Source of the DNA: Niveibacterium microcysteis
Lineage (GTDB): Bacteria > Pseudomonadota > Gammaproteobacteria > Burkholderiales > Rhodocyclaceae
DNA length: 64,000 nucleotides
Reading direction: 5' to 3'
NCBI RefSeq assembly: GCF_017161445.1
Contig: NZ_CP071060.1
Location: 496,001 to 560,000 of the forward strand
Shown: positions 26,879-34,787 of the stretch, piece after piece
How the letters are laid out: each line of letters starts with the position of its first letter
Position numbering within the stretch: the stretch's first letter is position 1
The notes under the pieces: generated by a model
What the model was told of the DNA's origin: nothing
Databases searched by the model: none
Seen by the model: only the letters and a program-made list of their open reading frames with translations
Position numbers and translations under genes: made by a program

Positions 26879-27742
26879 ATGCAACTCCCTATCGACTTTC
26901 AGCCCGGTTGGGCGCCTGCCGACATCGAAGACGCGTCGGCGCACCGTTTCCTCTTCCTGCAAGGCGCGCTGGTCGTGTTGCGCGATGGCGATGGTGCGCG
27001 TCTGCCTGATGCCGCTTACCGTGATCTGCCGATCGGTGTGTTGCACTCGGTCGGCGTGCTCGATGGCCGTGCCTGCCACATGGCCGAACTGAGCGATGCG
27101 GAGCTTCCCGAAGGGCTGGAGGCGGTGCCCTTGCGGCAGTTGTTCAACCGGCTGCCAGAAGCGCTGCTGGCGGTGGCCGGGCGGGCGCAGCAGTTGCTGG
27201 ATTTCGCGCGTAGCCATCGTTTCTGCGGTGCTTGCGGCCATGCCAACGAGCTGTTTGACGAAGGGCGGGCAAGGCGTTGCCCGGCTTGCGGGCAGGTCGC
27301 TTACCCGCGCCTCGCGCCGGCGATGATGGCGCTGATCAAGCGCGATGGGCCGAACGGGCGCGAGTTGTTACTTGCACACGGCGCGCGGTTTCCCGGCGTG
27401 ATCTACAGCGCGCTCGCCGGCTTCGTCGAGCCTTCCGAATCGGTCGAGGATTGCCTGCACCGCGAGGTCTTCGAGGAAGTGGGCCTGCGCGTGAAGAACC
27501 TGCGCTACTTCGGCAGCCAGTGCTGGCCCTTCCCGCATTCGCTGATGATTGCGTTCGTGGCGGATTGGGCGAGCGGCGAAATCGTCGCCGACCCCGCCGA
27601 AATTCTCGATGCCGCGTGGTTCCACATCGACGCGCTGCCACCGTTGCCGCACCAGATCACGATCGCGCGCAGGCTGATCAACGCCACGATCGCAGAAGTG
27701 GCGCCCGACCATCCGGCGCTCTCGGTCTATGGCGCGGGTTGA
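26879..27742 (+). CDS. nudC: NAD+ diphosphatase / NAD-cap decapping hydrolase NudC
   Basis: A 287-aa Nudix enzyme that cleaves NAD(H) to NMN(H) and AMP and removes NAD caps from RNA. It has an N-terminal NUDIX-like region, a zinc ribbon (CGACGH...CPACGQ), the NudC-typical YPRLAPAMMALI, and a complete Nudix box GFVEPSESVEDCLHREVFEEVG. The C-terminal SQCWPFPHSLMIAF motif confirms the NudC group. The ATG at 26879 starts the conserved region. Transcribed divergently from urtA. Confidence 0.93.
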   Translation: MQLPIDFQPGWAPADIEDASAHRFLFLQGALVVLRDGDGARLPDAAYRDLPIGVLHSVGVLDGRACHMAELSDAELPEGLEAVPLRQLFNRLPEALLAVAGRAQQLLDFARSHRFCGACGHANELFDEGRARRCPACGQVAYPRLAPAMMALIKRDGPNGRELLLAHGARFPGVIYSALAGFVEPSESVEDCLHREVFEEVGLRVKNLRYFGSQCWPFPHSLMIAFVADWASGEIVADPAEILDAAWFHIDALPPLPHQITIARRLINATIAEVAPDHPALSVYGAG

Positions 27743-27743
27743 A

Positions 27744-27783
27744 GGCTTAAGTCCGGCTTAATCCGGGCTCATTCGGGCTTAAG
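27744..27783 (+). promoter_or_regulatory. Four phased CTTAA-type direct repeats
   Basis: CTTAAG (27746), CTTAAT (27757), CTCATT (27768) and CTTAAG (27778) occur in the same orientation at 11, 11 and 10 base spacing, each preceded by GG. The CTTAA(T/G)-N5 direct-repeat design is that of OmpR/PhoB-family response regulators of the PmrA/QseB type. They lie 70-110 bases upstream of the Asr-like gene and begin just after the nudC stop. Confidence 0.65.
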
Positions 27784-27853
27784 GATCGTGCTCGCAGAAT
27801 GCAGCCATGCCTTCAGCGAGAAGGCACTTAACCCGAACACAAGGAGCCTGACC

Positions 27854-28090
27854 ATGAAAAAGCTGATCCTGACCCTGAGCGCCCTGACCTTTGCTGCTGG
27901 TGTGTTTGCCGCCGACGCGACGCCGGCCGCGACGCAGTCCGCACCGCAAGCCAAGCCGGCTGCCGAAGCGAAGACGACCAAGGCGGTGAAGAAGACGAAA
28001 CACAGTGCGAAGCAGGCGCCGGTCGCAACCCCGGCAGCGAAGACTGAAGCAAAGCCCGCAGCAACGCCTGAAGCCAAGCCCGCCAAGTAA
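27854..28090 (+). CDS. Asr-like acid-shock type periplasmic protein
   Basis: A 78-aa protein with a clear signal peptide (MKKLILTLSALTFAAGVFA) and a low-complexity mature part of Ala, Lys, Pro, Thr and a few Glu (KTTKAVKKTKHSAKQAP). Composition and layout are those of the enterobacterial acid-shock protein Asr, a basic, probably disordered periplasmic polypeptide that buffers or protects against acid. Asr is controlled by an OmpR-family regulator, and this gene has a matching array of four direct repeats upstream. AAGGAG precedes the ATG; a terminator follows. The assignment is by composition, since such proteins share little exact sequence. Confidence 0.65.
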   Translation: MKKLILTLSALTFAAGVFAADATPAATQSAPQAKPAAEAKTTKAVKKTKHSAKQAPVATPAAKTEAKPAATPEAKPAK

Positions 28091-28113
28091 CCGCCCTGCG
28101 CGACTGGCAAGTG

Positions 28114-28143
28114 AGCCCCGGCTAGCCCGGGGCTTTGTCTTTT
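28114..28143 (+). terminator. Rho-independent terminator after the Asr-like gene
   Basis: AGCCCCGG (28114-28121) and CCGGGGCT (28127-28134) pair perfectly around CTAGC, followed by the T-rich TTGTCTTTT. Confidence 0.85.
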
Positions 28144-28155
28144 GATGCGTCGCGC

Positions 28156-28320
28156 TTAGCGGTGCTCGTGTGTCACCGGGGATTGAACGGTGTATCCCTT
28201 TTCCTTGAGCATGTACCCGGCGGCGCCACCTGCTGCGGCGCCAACGGCAAATGCGCAGCCCTGGAGCAGGCAAAGCGCGGCGACAAGAAGGGTGCTGAGG
28301 ATCGAACGGATTGCAGGCAT
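28156..28320 (-). CDS. 54-aa glycine-zipper lipoprotein
   Basis: A small gene with a strong AAGGAGG 7 bases before the ATG at 28320. The signal MPAIRSILSTLLVAALCLLQGC ends in a lipobox (LQGC). It is followed by a glycine/alanine-zipper helix (AVGAAAGGAAGYM) and a short tail KEKGYTVQSPVTHEHR. Mini-lipoproteins of this form are widespread in beta-proteobacteria and are predicted to be outer-membrane anchored; their role is unknown. It converges with the Asr-like gene and shares its terminator region. Confidence 0.7.
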   Translation of the reverse strand: MPAIRSILSTLLVAALCLLQGCAFAVGAAAGGAAGYMLKEKGYTVQSPVTHEHR

Positions 28321-28495
28321 CGTGATTCCTCCTTCTGCAGCAATGGACTCACATCCAGTGCGCGCGGGCGGGCGCCCACGCCGCTTGCTCCGCCGGTATC
28401 GCAGGCAGGGCGAGCGTTGAAAGTCTGACCCGAATCGGCCCTCGATGCTCCGTTACGCTTGCAAGCGTCTGTAACGCGTCAGCCACTCCGCCTGG

Positions 28496-29434
28496 TCAGG
28501 TGGCCGGGCCGCGTTGCGAGCCACGCAGGCGATTCATTGCGAGCGCGGCCGCCGCAGTGCGGGTTTCGACGCCGAGCTTCTCGAACACATGCTCCAGGTG
28601 TTTGTTGACGGTGCGTGGGCTGCTTCCGAGGATCTGGCCGATATCGGGACTGGTCTTGCCCTGGGTGACCCAGTAGAGCACTTCCGCCTCCCGCGTGGTC
28701 AGACGGAAAGTGGCGATCAATGCCTCGATCGCGGAGGCGTCGTTCTCCTCGCGCAGCACGACCAGCCATTCCTCGTCGCCGGTCTGATCGTGAAAGGTCG
28801 CCAGCAATCTGCGTGATCCGTTTGCGATCAGCAGGGTGCTGGGTTCGCGTCCGTCGCGGCGCGCGGCTTCCGCTGCGGAAATCCATTCGAGCAGGCGCGG
28901 TGGTGTTTCGTCGCGCTCGGTGCCGAAGTGGGCGTGCAGCAGTTCGCGTGCGAGCGGCGTCTGCCAGACCAGCTTGCCGTCGGCCGAACGCACCGCTACG
29001 GTTGCCTGCCCGAAGGCATCGAGCGCACTGCGCGCCTGGCGCATCTGGCGTGCGTTCTGCATGTGCGCGGCGATGCGCGCGAGCACTTCCTGCGGGCGGA
29101 TCGGCTTGGTCACGTAGTCGGCGCCGCCGGCCGAAAAGGCGGCGACAACATGCTCGGTTTCCGTCAGCCCGGTCATGAACACGATCGGGATCGACTGAGT
29201 CGCGAAGTCCGCCTTCAGGCGCCGTGCGGTTTCAAAGCCGTCGATGCCGGGCATCAATGCGTCGAGCAGGATTACGTCCGGCAGGCTCTGCCGCGCCCGC
29301 ATCAGCGCATCGTGGCCGTTGGTTGCGACCAGCACGGTGTAGCCCGCCTCGTCGAGCGCGTCGTGCAGCAACGAGAGGTTTTCCGGCAGATCGTCGACGA
29401 TCAGCACGACGCCGGGGCGCTCACTGCTCGGCAT
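28496..29434 (-). CDS. Response regulator with LuxR-type DNA-binding domain
   Basis: A 312-aa two-component regulator. A receiver domain (about 8-125) shows Asp14-Asp15, the phosphoacceptor Asp58 (VILLDALMPG) and Lys110 (TKP). A PAS-like central region (about 135-235) follows. A C-terminal LuxR/GerE helix-turn-helix ends the protein (FRLTTREAEVLYWVTQGKTSPDIGQILGSSPRTVNKHLEHVFEKL). The start overlaps the end of the upstream hybrid kinase gene by 14 bases, so the two are translated together and are almost certainly cognate partners. Target genes are not evident from sequence. Confidence 0.9.
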   Translation of the reverse strand: MPSSERPGVVLIVDDLPENLSLLHDALDEAGYTVLVATNGHDALMRARQSLPDVILLDALMPGIDGFETARRLKADFATQSIPIVFMTGLTETEHVVAAFSAGGADYVTKPIRPQEVLARIAAHMQNARQMRQARSALDAFGQATVAVRSADGKLVWQTPLARELLHAHFGTERDETPPRLLEWISAAEAARRDGREPSTLLIANGSRRLLATFHDQTGDEEWLVVLREENDASAIEALIATFRLTTREAEVLYWVTQGKTSPDIGQILGSSPRTVNKHLEHVFEKLGVETRTAAAALAMNRLRGSQRGPAT

Positions 29435-32400
29435 GGGCGTCTCCGTGCTGTGCGCTGCGCGCTTTGCGAATGATCTCTTGCATGGGTTCGAACTGGAACT
29501 GTCGTGCGAGTCCGCGCATGACGCGGACGAATTCGAGGTAACGCGCATCCTGCCCTTCGAGCGCTGCGAGCGTATCAAGGATGCCGCGCAGGTAACCGAG
29601 CGTGATCGCGGATTCCAGCGTGGTCAGCGCGGTCTCGTCGGGATAGCAGAGGCTTGCCGGGCGCGGTGATGTGGGTGGCGATTGGCTTGCGGGCGGTTCT
29701 GCGCTGACCCATTCAAGCGCGAGCTTGTGACCGATCCAGTCGAGCAGATGCTCGACCCGCAGCGGCTTGACGAGGAAGTCCTCGGCCGGCAAACCAACGT
29801 CGTTGTCCAGTCCGCGGTCAAAGGCATTCGCCGAGAGCACCGCCAGCGTGGCGTCGCAGCCTTGCATGCGCAGGCGACGTAGCGTTTCCCAACCATCGAT
29901 GCCGGGCATCGCGAGGTCCATGAAGATCAGGTGCGGTTTGAAGTCGGGCACACGCTCCAGGCATTCGTAGCCACTGGCCGCTTCGGCGAGATCGAAGCCG
30001 AGTGGGGCGAGAATGCTGCGGAGCAGCTCGCGGTCCACGCGCTCGTTGTCGACGATCAGGATTCGCCGTCGCACGCCAACATAGCCGATGCGCAGTTTGT
30101 CGGACCGCGCACGCACCGCCTGCAGGCCATGCACCTGTGGCACGAACAGCCGGACGAGAAAGGTGCTGCCGGTGCCGGGCGTGCTGCGCACCGAGAGTTC
30201 GCCGCCCATCAGGTCGGTCAGCATGCGGGTAATCGTCAAGCCGAGCCCGGTGCCGCCGGCGCCACCCTGGCTCGCCGCGCTGCCGCGCGCGAAGGGCTCG
30301 AAGATGTGCTCGATTTCGTCGGCCGCAATGCCCGGGCCGCTGTCGATGATTTCGCAAAGCGCCATTTCGCGCTGGTATCGCAGGCGGAAGCGCACCTCGC
30401 CGCGCTGCGTGAACTTCACCGCGTTGCCGAGCAGGTTGATGAGGATCTGGCGCAGCCGCTTCTCGTCCGCCCGCACCACCGGTGGCAACTCGCCGAGTTG
30501 TTCGAAGTGGAAGGCGAGGCCCTTGTTGCGCGCTTGCAGTTCGAACATGCCGACGATCTGCGCGATGAAGTCGGGGAAGTCGAGCGGGCGGATGTCGAGC
30601 GTGAGCTTGCCGCCCTCGATACGCGCGAGATCCAGCGTGCCTTCGATCAGCGACAGCAGATGGTCGCCGCTACGTCGGATTACCGAAACGGCCTGCCTTC
30701 GGTGCGCTGGAATCGATTCGTCGCCGTCCAGAATCTGCGCGTAGCCGAGGATGCTGTTGAGCGGTGTGCGCAACTCGTGGCTGATCGCGGTGATGTGGCG
30801 GCTCTTCGCGAGGTTCGCCTGTTCCGCCACCTGCCGCGCTTTCTGAAGTTGCTCGTCGGTGCGTTGGTGCGAGGCAATCTCCTGCATTAGCGCGGCGGTC
30901 TGGCGGTTGGATTCCTCCTGCGCAACCTGTCGACTCTTGTGCGTCAGCACCATCCACCACGCCACCACGCCGCTTACCAGTAACAGGGCGGAAAAGGCCT
31001 TGATGAAACTCTGCTGCAAGTGCGGCAGCAGCGCAGCATGCTGACTGCCGACGACGACCCACTCGTGGTAGTAGAGCAGGCCCATCAGTAGCGCGAGAAA
31101 GGGCACGATGCCGGCCATCAACAGCAGGTAATGCCCGAGGCCGGTTTCCACATACGGCAGTGCGGCGCGCGGCAACAGGCTGCGCAGCACGCCGTTCCAC
31201 TGCGACGAGAGCCGCGCATGCGGCTTGCACAGGTCGTTGCAGCGCGCATCGAGCGAACAGCACAGCGAGCAGATCGGCCCCTGATAGGCGGGGCAGTGGG
31301 CGGTGTCGTCCGATTCGTACTCGCGGTCGCAGATGCAGCAGCGATGCGCGCCGTTGCTGCGTACTTCGGCCTTGCGTGCGAGGTAGTACTTGCCGCCGGT
31401 CGCCCACGCGATCAGCGGCGAGCACACCAGCGCTGTGCCGATGGCAATGAAGGATGCGAAGGGCTGCAAGGCGGGGCCGAGCAAACCGATCCAGGCCGAA
31501 ATGCTCAAAGCCGAGGCGATCGCCATGCTGCCGACGCCGACCGGGTTGATGTCGTACAGGTGGCTGCGCTTGAACTCGATACCGCGCGGCGACAAGCCCA
31601 GCGGCTTGTTGATCACCAGATCCGCCACAACCGCCATCATCCAGCTGATTGCGATATTCGAGTACAGCCCCAACACCTGCCCGAGCGCCTGAAAGACATT
31701 CAGCTCCATCAGCATCAGCGCGATCAGCGTGTTGAACACCATCCACACCACGCGGCCGGGGTGGCTGTGCGTCAACCGCGCGAAGAAGTTGGACCACGCG
31801 AGCGAGCCGGCGTAGGCGTTGGTGACGTTGATCTTCAACTGCGATATCACGACGAACAGCACCGTTGCCCACAGCGCCCAGCCCGGTGCGCCGAACACAT
31901 GCGAGAAGCCGATCAGGTACATCTGGTTCGGGTCCACCGCCTTGTCGGCCGGCACCGCGTTGCGCAGCGCCAGCCACGCGAGCAGCGCGCCGCCTAGCAT
32001 CTTCGCCACGCCCAGCACCACCCAGCCGGGGCCGCCGACGATCACGCCGGCAAGCCAGCGCTTGCCGTTGGCGGCGGTGCGCTCCGGCATGAAGCGCAGG
32101 TAGTCCGCCTGCTCGCCCATCTGCGTAATCAACGCGATGCCCACGGTGAGCGCCGCGCCGAACAACGGCACGCTGAAGCGGCCGCCATGGCCATCGGCGC
32201 CCGCATAGCTCGCGAGGCCGGCGAGTACCGTCGGCTCCTGCCACAGCACGAAGACGAAGGGCAGCGCCAGCATCAGCAACCAAAGCGGCTGGGTCAGCGT
32301 CTGCAGCCGGCTGATGGTGGTGACGCCATGCGTAACAAGGGGAATCACGACCAGCGCACAGAGCACATAGCCCCAGGCTGGTGGAATGCCGAAGGCCATC

Positions 32401-32858
32401 TCCAGCGCGTAGGCCATGATCGCCGCTTCGAGCGCGAAGAAGATGAAAGTGAAAGAGGCGTAGATCAGCGAGGTGATCGTCGAACCGATGTAGCCGAAGC
32501 CTGCACCACGCGTGAGCAGATCCATGTCCAGCCCGTAGCGGGCCGCGTAAAAACTGATCGGCAAGCCGGCGAGGAAGATGATCAACCCGGTCGCGATGAT
32601 CGCAAACAGTGCATTGATGAAGCCTGCCTGCACCAACATGGTGGCGCCGACCGCTTCGAGCACCAGAAAGGACGCCACGCCGAAGGCCGTGTTCGCGACC
32701 CGCAGCTCGCTCCAGCGGCGGAAGCTGCGCGGCGTGAAGCGCAGCGCGTAGTCCTCCATCGTCTCGCGCGCGACCCAGCTGTTGTAGTCGCGGCGGATCT
32801 TGATCACCCGCTGGACCGGGGCTGGGTTTGGAGTTTCTTGTTTGATTTCGGGCGGCAT
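29421..32858 (-). CDS. NCS1-permease / cysteine-rich / hybrid histidine kinase fusion
   Basis: An 1145-aa inner-membrane sensor. Residues about 40-490 are a purine-cytosine (NCS1) permease-like domain with around 12 helices (RFTPRSFRRWSELRVANTAFG, LLTRGAGFGYIGSTITSLIYA). A cytoplasmic-looking Cys cluster follows (507-544; nine Cys, CCIC...CSLCC). Then come two more helices (about 575-640), a coiled coil, and a HisKA domain with phosphoacceptor His694 (ISHELRTPLNS). A HATPase domain (GPGIAADEIEH, GGTGLGLTI), a receiver with Asp981 (LIFMDLAMPG), and a ~65-residue C-terminal helical region complete it. It is coupled to a LuxR-type regulator. Sensing of a nitrogenous heterocycle or urea-related compound, possibly during transport, is inference. 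Confidence 0.88.
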   Translation of the reverse strand: MPPEIKQETPNPAPVQRVIKIRRDYNSWVARETMEDYALRFTPRSFRRWSELRVANTAFGVASFLVLEAVGATMLVQAGFINALFAIIATGLIIFLAGLPISFYAARYGLDMDLLTRGAGFGYIGSTITSLIYASFTFIFFALEAAIMAYALEMAFGIPPAWGYVLCALVVIPLVTHGVTTISRLQTLTQPLWLLMLALPFVFVLWQEPTVLAGLASYAGADGHGGRFSVPLFGAALTVGIALITQMGEQADYLRFMPERTAANGKRWLAGVIVGGPGWVVLGVAKMLGGALLAWLALRNAVPADKAVDPNQMYLIGFSHVFGAPGWALWATVLFVVISQLKINVTNAYAGSLAWSNFFARLTHSHPGRVVWMVFNTLIALMLMELNVFQALGQVLGLYSNIAISWMMAVVADLVINKPLGLSPRGIEFKRSHLYDINPVGVGSMAIASALSISAWIGLLGPALQPFASFIAIGTALVCSPLIAWATGGKYYLARKAEVRSNGAHRCCICDREYESDDTAHCPAYQGPICSLCCSLDARCNDLCKPHARLSSQWNGVLRSLLPRAALPYVETGLGHYLLLMAGIVPFLALLMGLLYYHEWVVVGSQHAALLPHLQQSFIKAFSALLLVSGVVAWWMVLTHKSRQVAQEESNRQTAALMQEIASHQRTDEQLQKARQVAEQANLAKSRHITAISHELRTPLNSILGYAQILDGDESIPAHRRQAVSVIRRSGDHLLSLIEGTLDLARIEGGKLTLDIRPLDFPDFIAQIVGMFELQARNKGLAFHFEQLGELPPVVRADEKRLRQILINLLGNAVKFTQRGEVRFRLRYQREMALCEIIDSGPGIAADEIEHIFEPFARGSAASQGGAGGTGLGLTITRMLTDLMGGELSVRSTPGTGSTFLVRLFVPQVHGLQAVRARSDKLRIGYVGVRRRILIVDNERVDRELLRSILAPLGFDLAEAASGYECLERVPDFKPHLIFMDLAMPGIDGWETLRRLRMQGCDATLAVLSANAFDRGLDNDVGLPAEDFLVKPLRVEHLLDWIGHKLALEWVSAEPPASQSPPTSPRPASLCYPDETALTTLESAITLGYLRGILDTLAALEGQDARYLEFVRVMRGLARQFQFEPMQEIIRKARSAQHGDAHAEQ

Positions 32859-32974
32859 GGCTTGGGGGGACTAGCAAGCGGCGCGCCGGGTGCGATCTTT
32901 GGGGTGTGCGCTTTGTCAGGCGCAACACTGGGGCTTCCGGTTGGGGTGGCTCAGTTGCAATGGCCTTCCCGCTG

Positions 32975-33610
32975 AAGCCGGGTCCCGCCCCGGCGGGCGG
33001 GGTACTTTCTTTGTGCGAACAAAGAAAGTACCCAAAGAAAGTCGCCCCGCTTCAACGCCGCGCGCTTCGCGCACGGTGCCCTGCGCTGCTCGAAGCATCG
33101 GGTGGCTGCGGAACTCGCCCTCGCTGCGCTCGGAGCTCGAACAGTGCTCGCCACCGCCACGCTACGCGCGTCGGACCCCGATGCTTCTGCGCTGCTCGGC
33201 GTTTCAGAGGGGGAGGAAAAAGCGTCGGCGTGCGACCGCGGCAGGGCTTTCGTAGCCCGGATGCAGGCCGCAGGCCGGAATCCGGGAAGGGCAGTTGAGT
33301 ATCCGAACTCGCCCGCCCAGGATTCCGCTCCGTTTAGCCTTCGAGCAACTTACACGCGTCGCGTCGCCGATGGTTTTGACTTTGGGTCCCGTCGAGAGCG
33401 CCGAGTAGCGGAGCGCGACCGGGAAGAAGGCCGAGGACTGTTTGAGCTCCGAGCGCAGCGAGGGCGAGTTCCGCAGGCCCCCGGTCGTGCGAGCAACGCA
33501 GGGGAGTCAGGCACGTAGTGCCTGACCGCGAACGCCGGGTCGTCTTTTCTTGGTTACTTCTTTTGGCGAAGCAAAAGAAGTAACACGCCCGCCGGGGCGG
33601 GACCCGGCTT
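32975..33610 (-). repeat. Composite inverted-repeat element, copy B
   Basis: A 636-bp element in opposite orientation to copy A. Its ends are a perfect 25-base inverted repeat, starting AAGCCGGGTCCCG. Inside the left end is the hairpin GTACTTTCTTTG/CAAAGAAAGTAC, inside the right end GTTACTTCTTTTG/CAAAAGAAGTAAC. The arms match copy A in shared blocks such as GGCTGCGGAACTCGCC and CGCTGCTCGGCGTTTCAGAGGG. The centre carries GGCCGGAATCCGGG. In the 820-base gap between the kinase and the next gene I see no credible coding sequence. Confidence 0.85.
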
Positions 33611-33657
33611 GAACGGACAAACCGTGGCAATGCGACACGACCTATCGGTAGCCGAAA

Positions 33658-33689
33658 CGTTGGGCTTCGCCGTGCTCAGCTCACCCTAC
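33658..33689 (-). repeat. REP-like 32-bp repeat overlapping the end of the next gene
   Basis: Read on the minus strand it is GTAGGGTGAGCTGAG...GGCGAAGCCCAACG, a diverged copy of 6771-6802. It supplies the last codons and the TGA stop of the membrane protein gene at 33676-34248. Confidence 0.6.
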
Positions 33690-34248
33690 GGGACTTAAAG
33701 AACGTAATCGTTGCAGCAATTGCGAGCAGACCAACAAGAGATCCAAGTGCCAGATCGACAATCCGTCCCCACAATTCCAAGGCCCGAATACGCCCCACAA
33801 TTTCGTCGTAGGACATATCCGGAACGACGACACCCTCGATGGCTAGCTGATAGACGCTACTGCGCGGATCTGTGTTCGTAACTGCCGGATCTATCCACAT
33901 GGTTCCCGTGGGCGCGGCGGCAACGTCAATTCTTCGACCGAGGTTCCGATCAACGAGATATTTCGAGACGTACGGCGCAGCGCGTTTGCCATCGGCTTCC
34001 AACCGGTAGCACGCATTAACGGGGTTTCGACCGCCAAAAAAACAGCGGTCTACAACAACACGCCCACGGATTACAGTCAGTTCGGCGAAGGGCGGAGCTG
34101 TTCTGGTTGGCAGCCATCGAAGCACACCAAACCAAAGCACGCCGGCTACTGCGATCGCAACAGCGACAAGACGCGCGGCGCAAGTTGAACCTCTGCGATT
34201 TCGGAGGTTCGGCTGCGCATCGGATTTCTCCGCAATCGTTTCGTTCAT
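33676..34248 (-). CDS. Uncharacterised two-helix membrane protein, atypical composition
   Basis: 190 aa, family not recognised. One helix near the N-terminus (about 27-46, LVAVAIAVAGVLWFGVLRWL), an extracytoplasmic-looking domain of about 110 residues with two Cys (CFFGGRNPVNACYRLE, possibly a disulfide), and a second helix near the C-terminus (about 162-182). Codon use is less GC-biased than in neighbouring genes and A/T-rich codons are frequent, which suggests acquisition. The final codons (RRVS-stop) come from a REP-like repeat, and the composite repeat copy B lies just downstream. Confidence 0.65.
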   Translation of the reverse strand: MNETIAEKSDAQPNLRNRRGSTCAARLVAVAIAVAGVLWFGVLRWLPTRTAPPFAELTVIRGRVVVDRCFFGGRNPVNACYRLEADGKRAAPYVSKYLVDRNLGRRIDVAAAPTGTMWIDPAVTNTDPRSSVYQLAIEGVVVPDMSYDEIVGRIRALELWGRIVDLALGSLVGLLAIAATITFFKSRRVS

Positions 34249-34373
34249 CGGTCCCGGCAGCGTGGGCGAAGGCGCTTGAGTGGTAACGATCCGCTGAGGT
34301 GTGAGGGCAACACGCAGCGCTGCGGGCCCGCCTTCAGATGCGGGCCGCGTCGGTCCGTTTTTGCGCTAGCGCG

Positions 34374-34754
34374 TCAAACCACCTCATCCAAAAGAATCGC
34401 CACCGTCAAAAGGTGCGCGCTGTTGAGGCACGTCGCCAGCGGCACATCATGCACATCACACACCCGCATCAGCGCGGCGATGTCTGGTTCGTGCGGCTGT
34501 GCGGTGAGCGGGTCGCGCAGGAAGATGACGAGGTCGATGCGGCCTTCGGCGACCATCGCGCCGATCTGCTGGTCACCGCCGAGGGGCCCGCTGAGCAGGC
34601 CGTGTACGGGCAGGCCGGTTTCTTCACGGATGCGTTTGCTGGTGGTGCCGGTGCCCATCAGCTTGCAGCGTTCCAGGCGGTCGCGGTGGGTCTTTGCGAA
34701 GGCGACCATCTGGTCTTTTTTGCCATCGTGGGCAATCAGGGCGACTGTTTTCAT
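34374..34754 (-). CDS. mgsA: Methylglyoxal synthase
   Basis: Converts dihydroxyacetone phosphate to methylglyoxal plus phosphate, a bypass of lower glycolysis under phosphate limitation. At 126 aa it is slightly shorter than the E. coli enzyme. Motifs are [13 protein letters not shown], the phosphate-binding [25 protein letters not shown] and the catalytic-Asp block [19 protein letters not shown]. The ATG at 34754 (MKTVALIAH) is used. Confidence 0.95.
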   Translation of the reverse strand: MKTVALIAHDGKKDQMVAFAKTHRDRLERCKLMGTGTTSKRIREETGLPVHGLLSGPLGGDQQIGAMVAEGRIDLVIFLRDPLTAQPHEPDIAALMRVCDVHDVPLATCLNSAHLLTVAILLDEVV

Positions 34755-34787
34755 TACGCGTTGTCTCATTTCTTATTTGTGGGTCGG

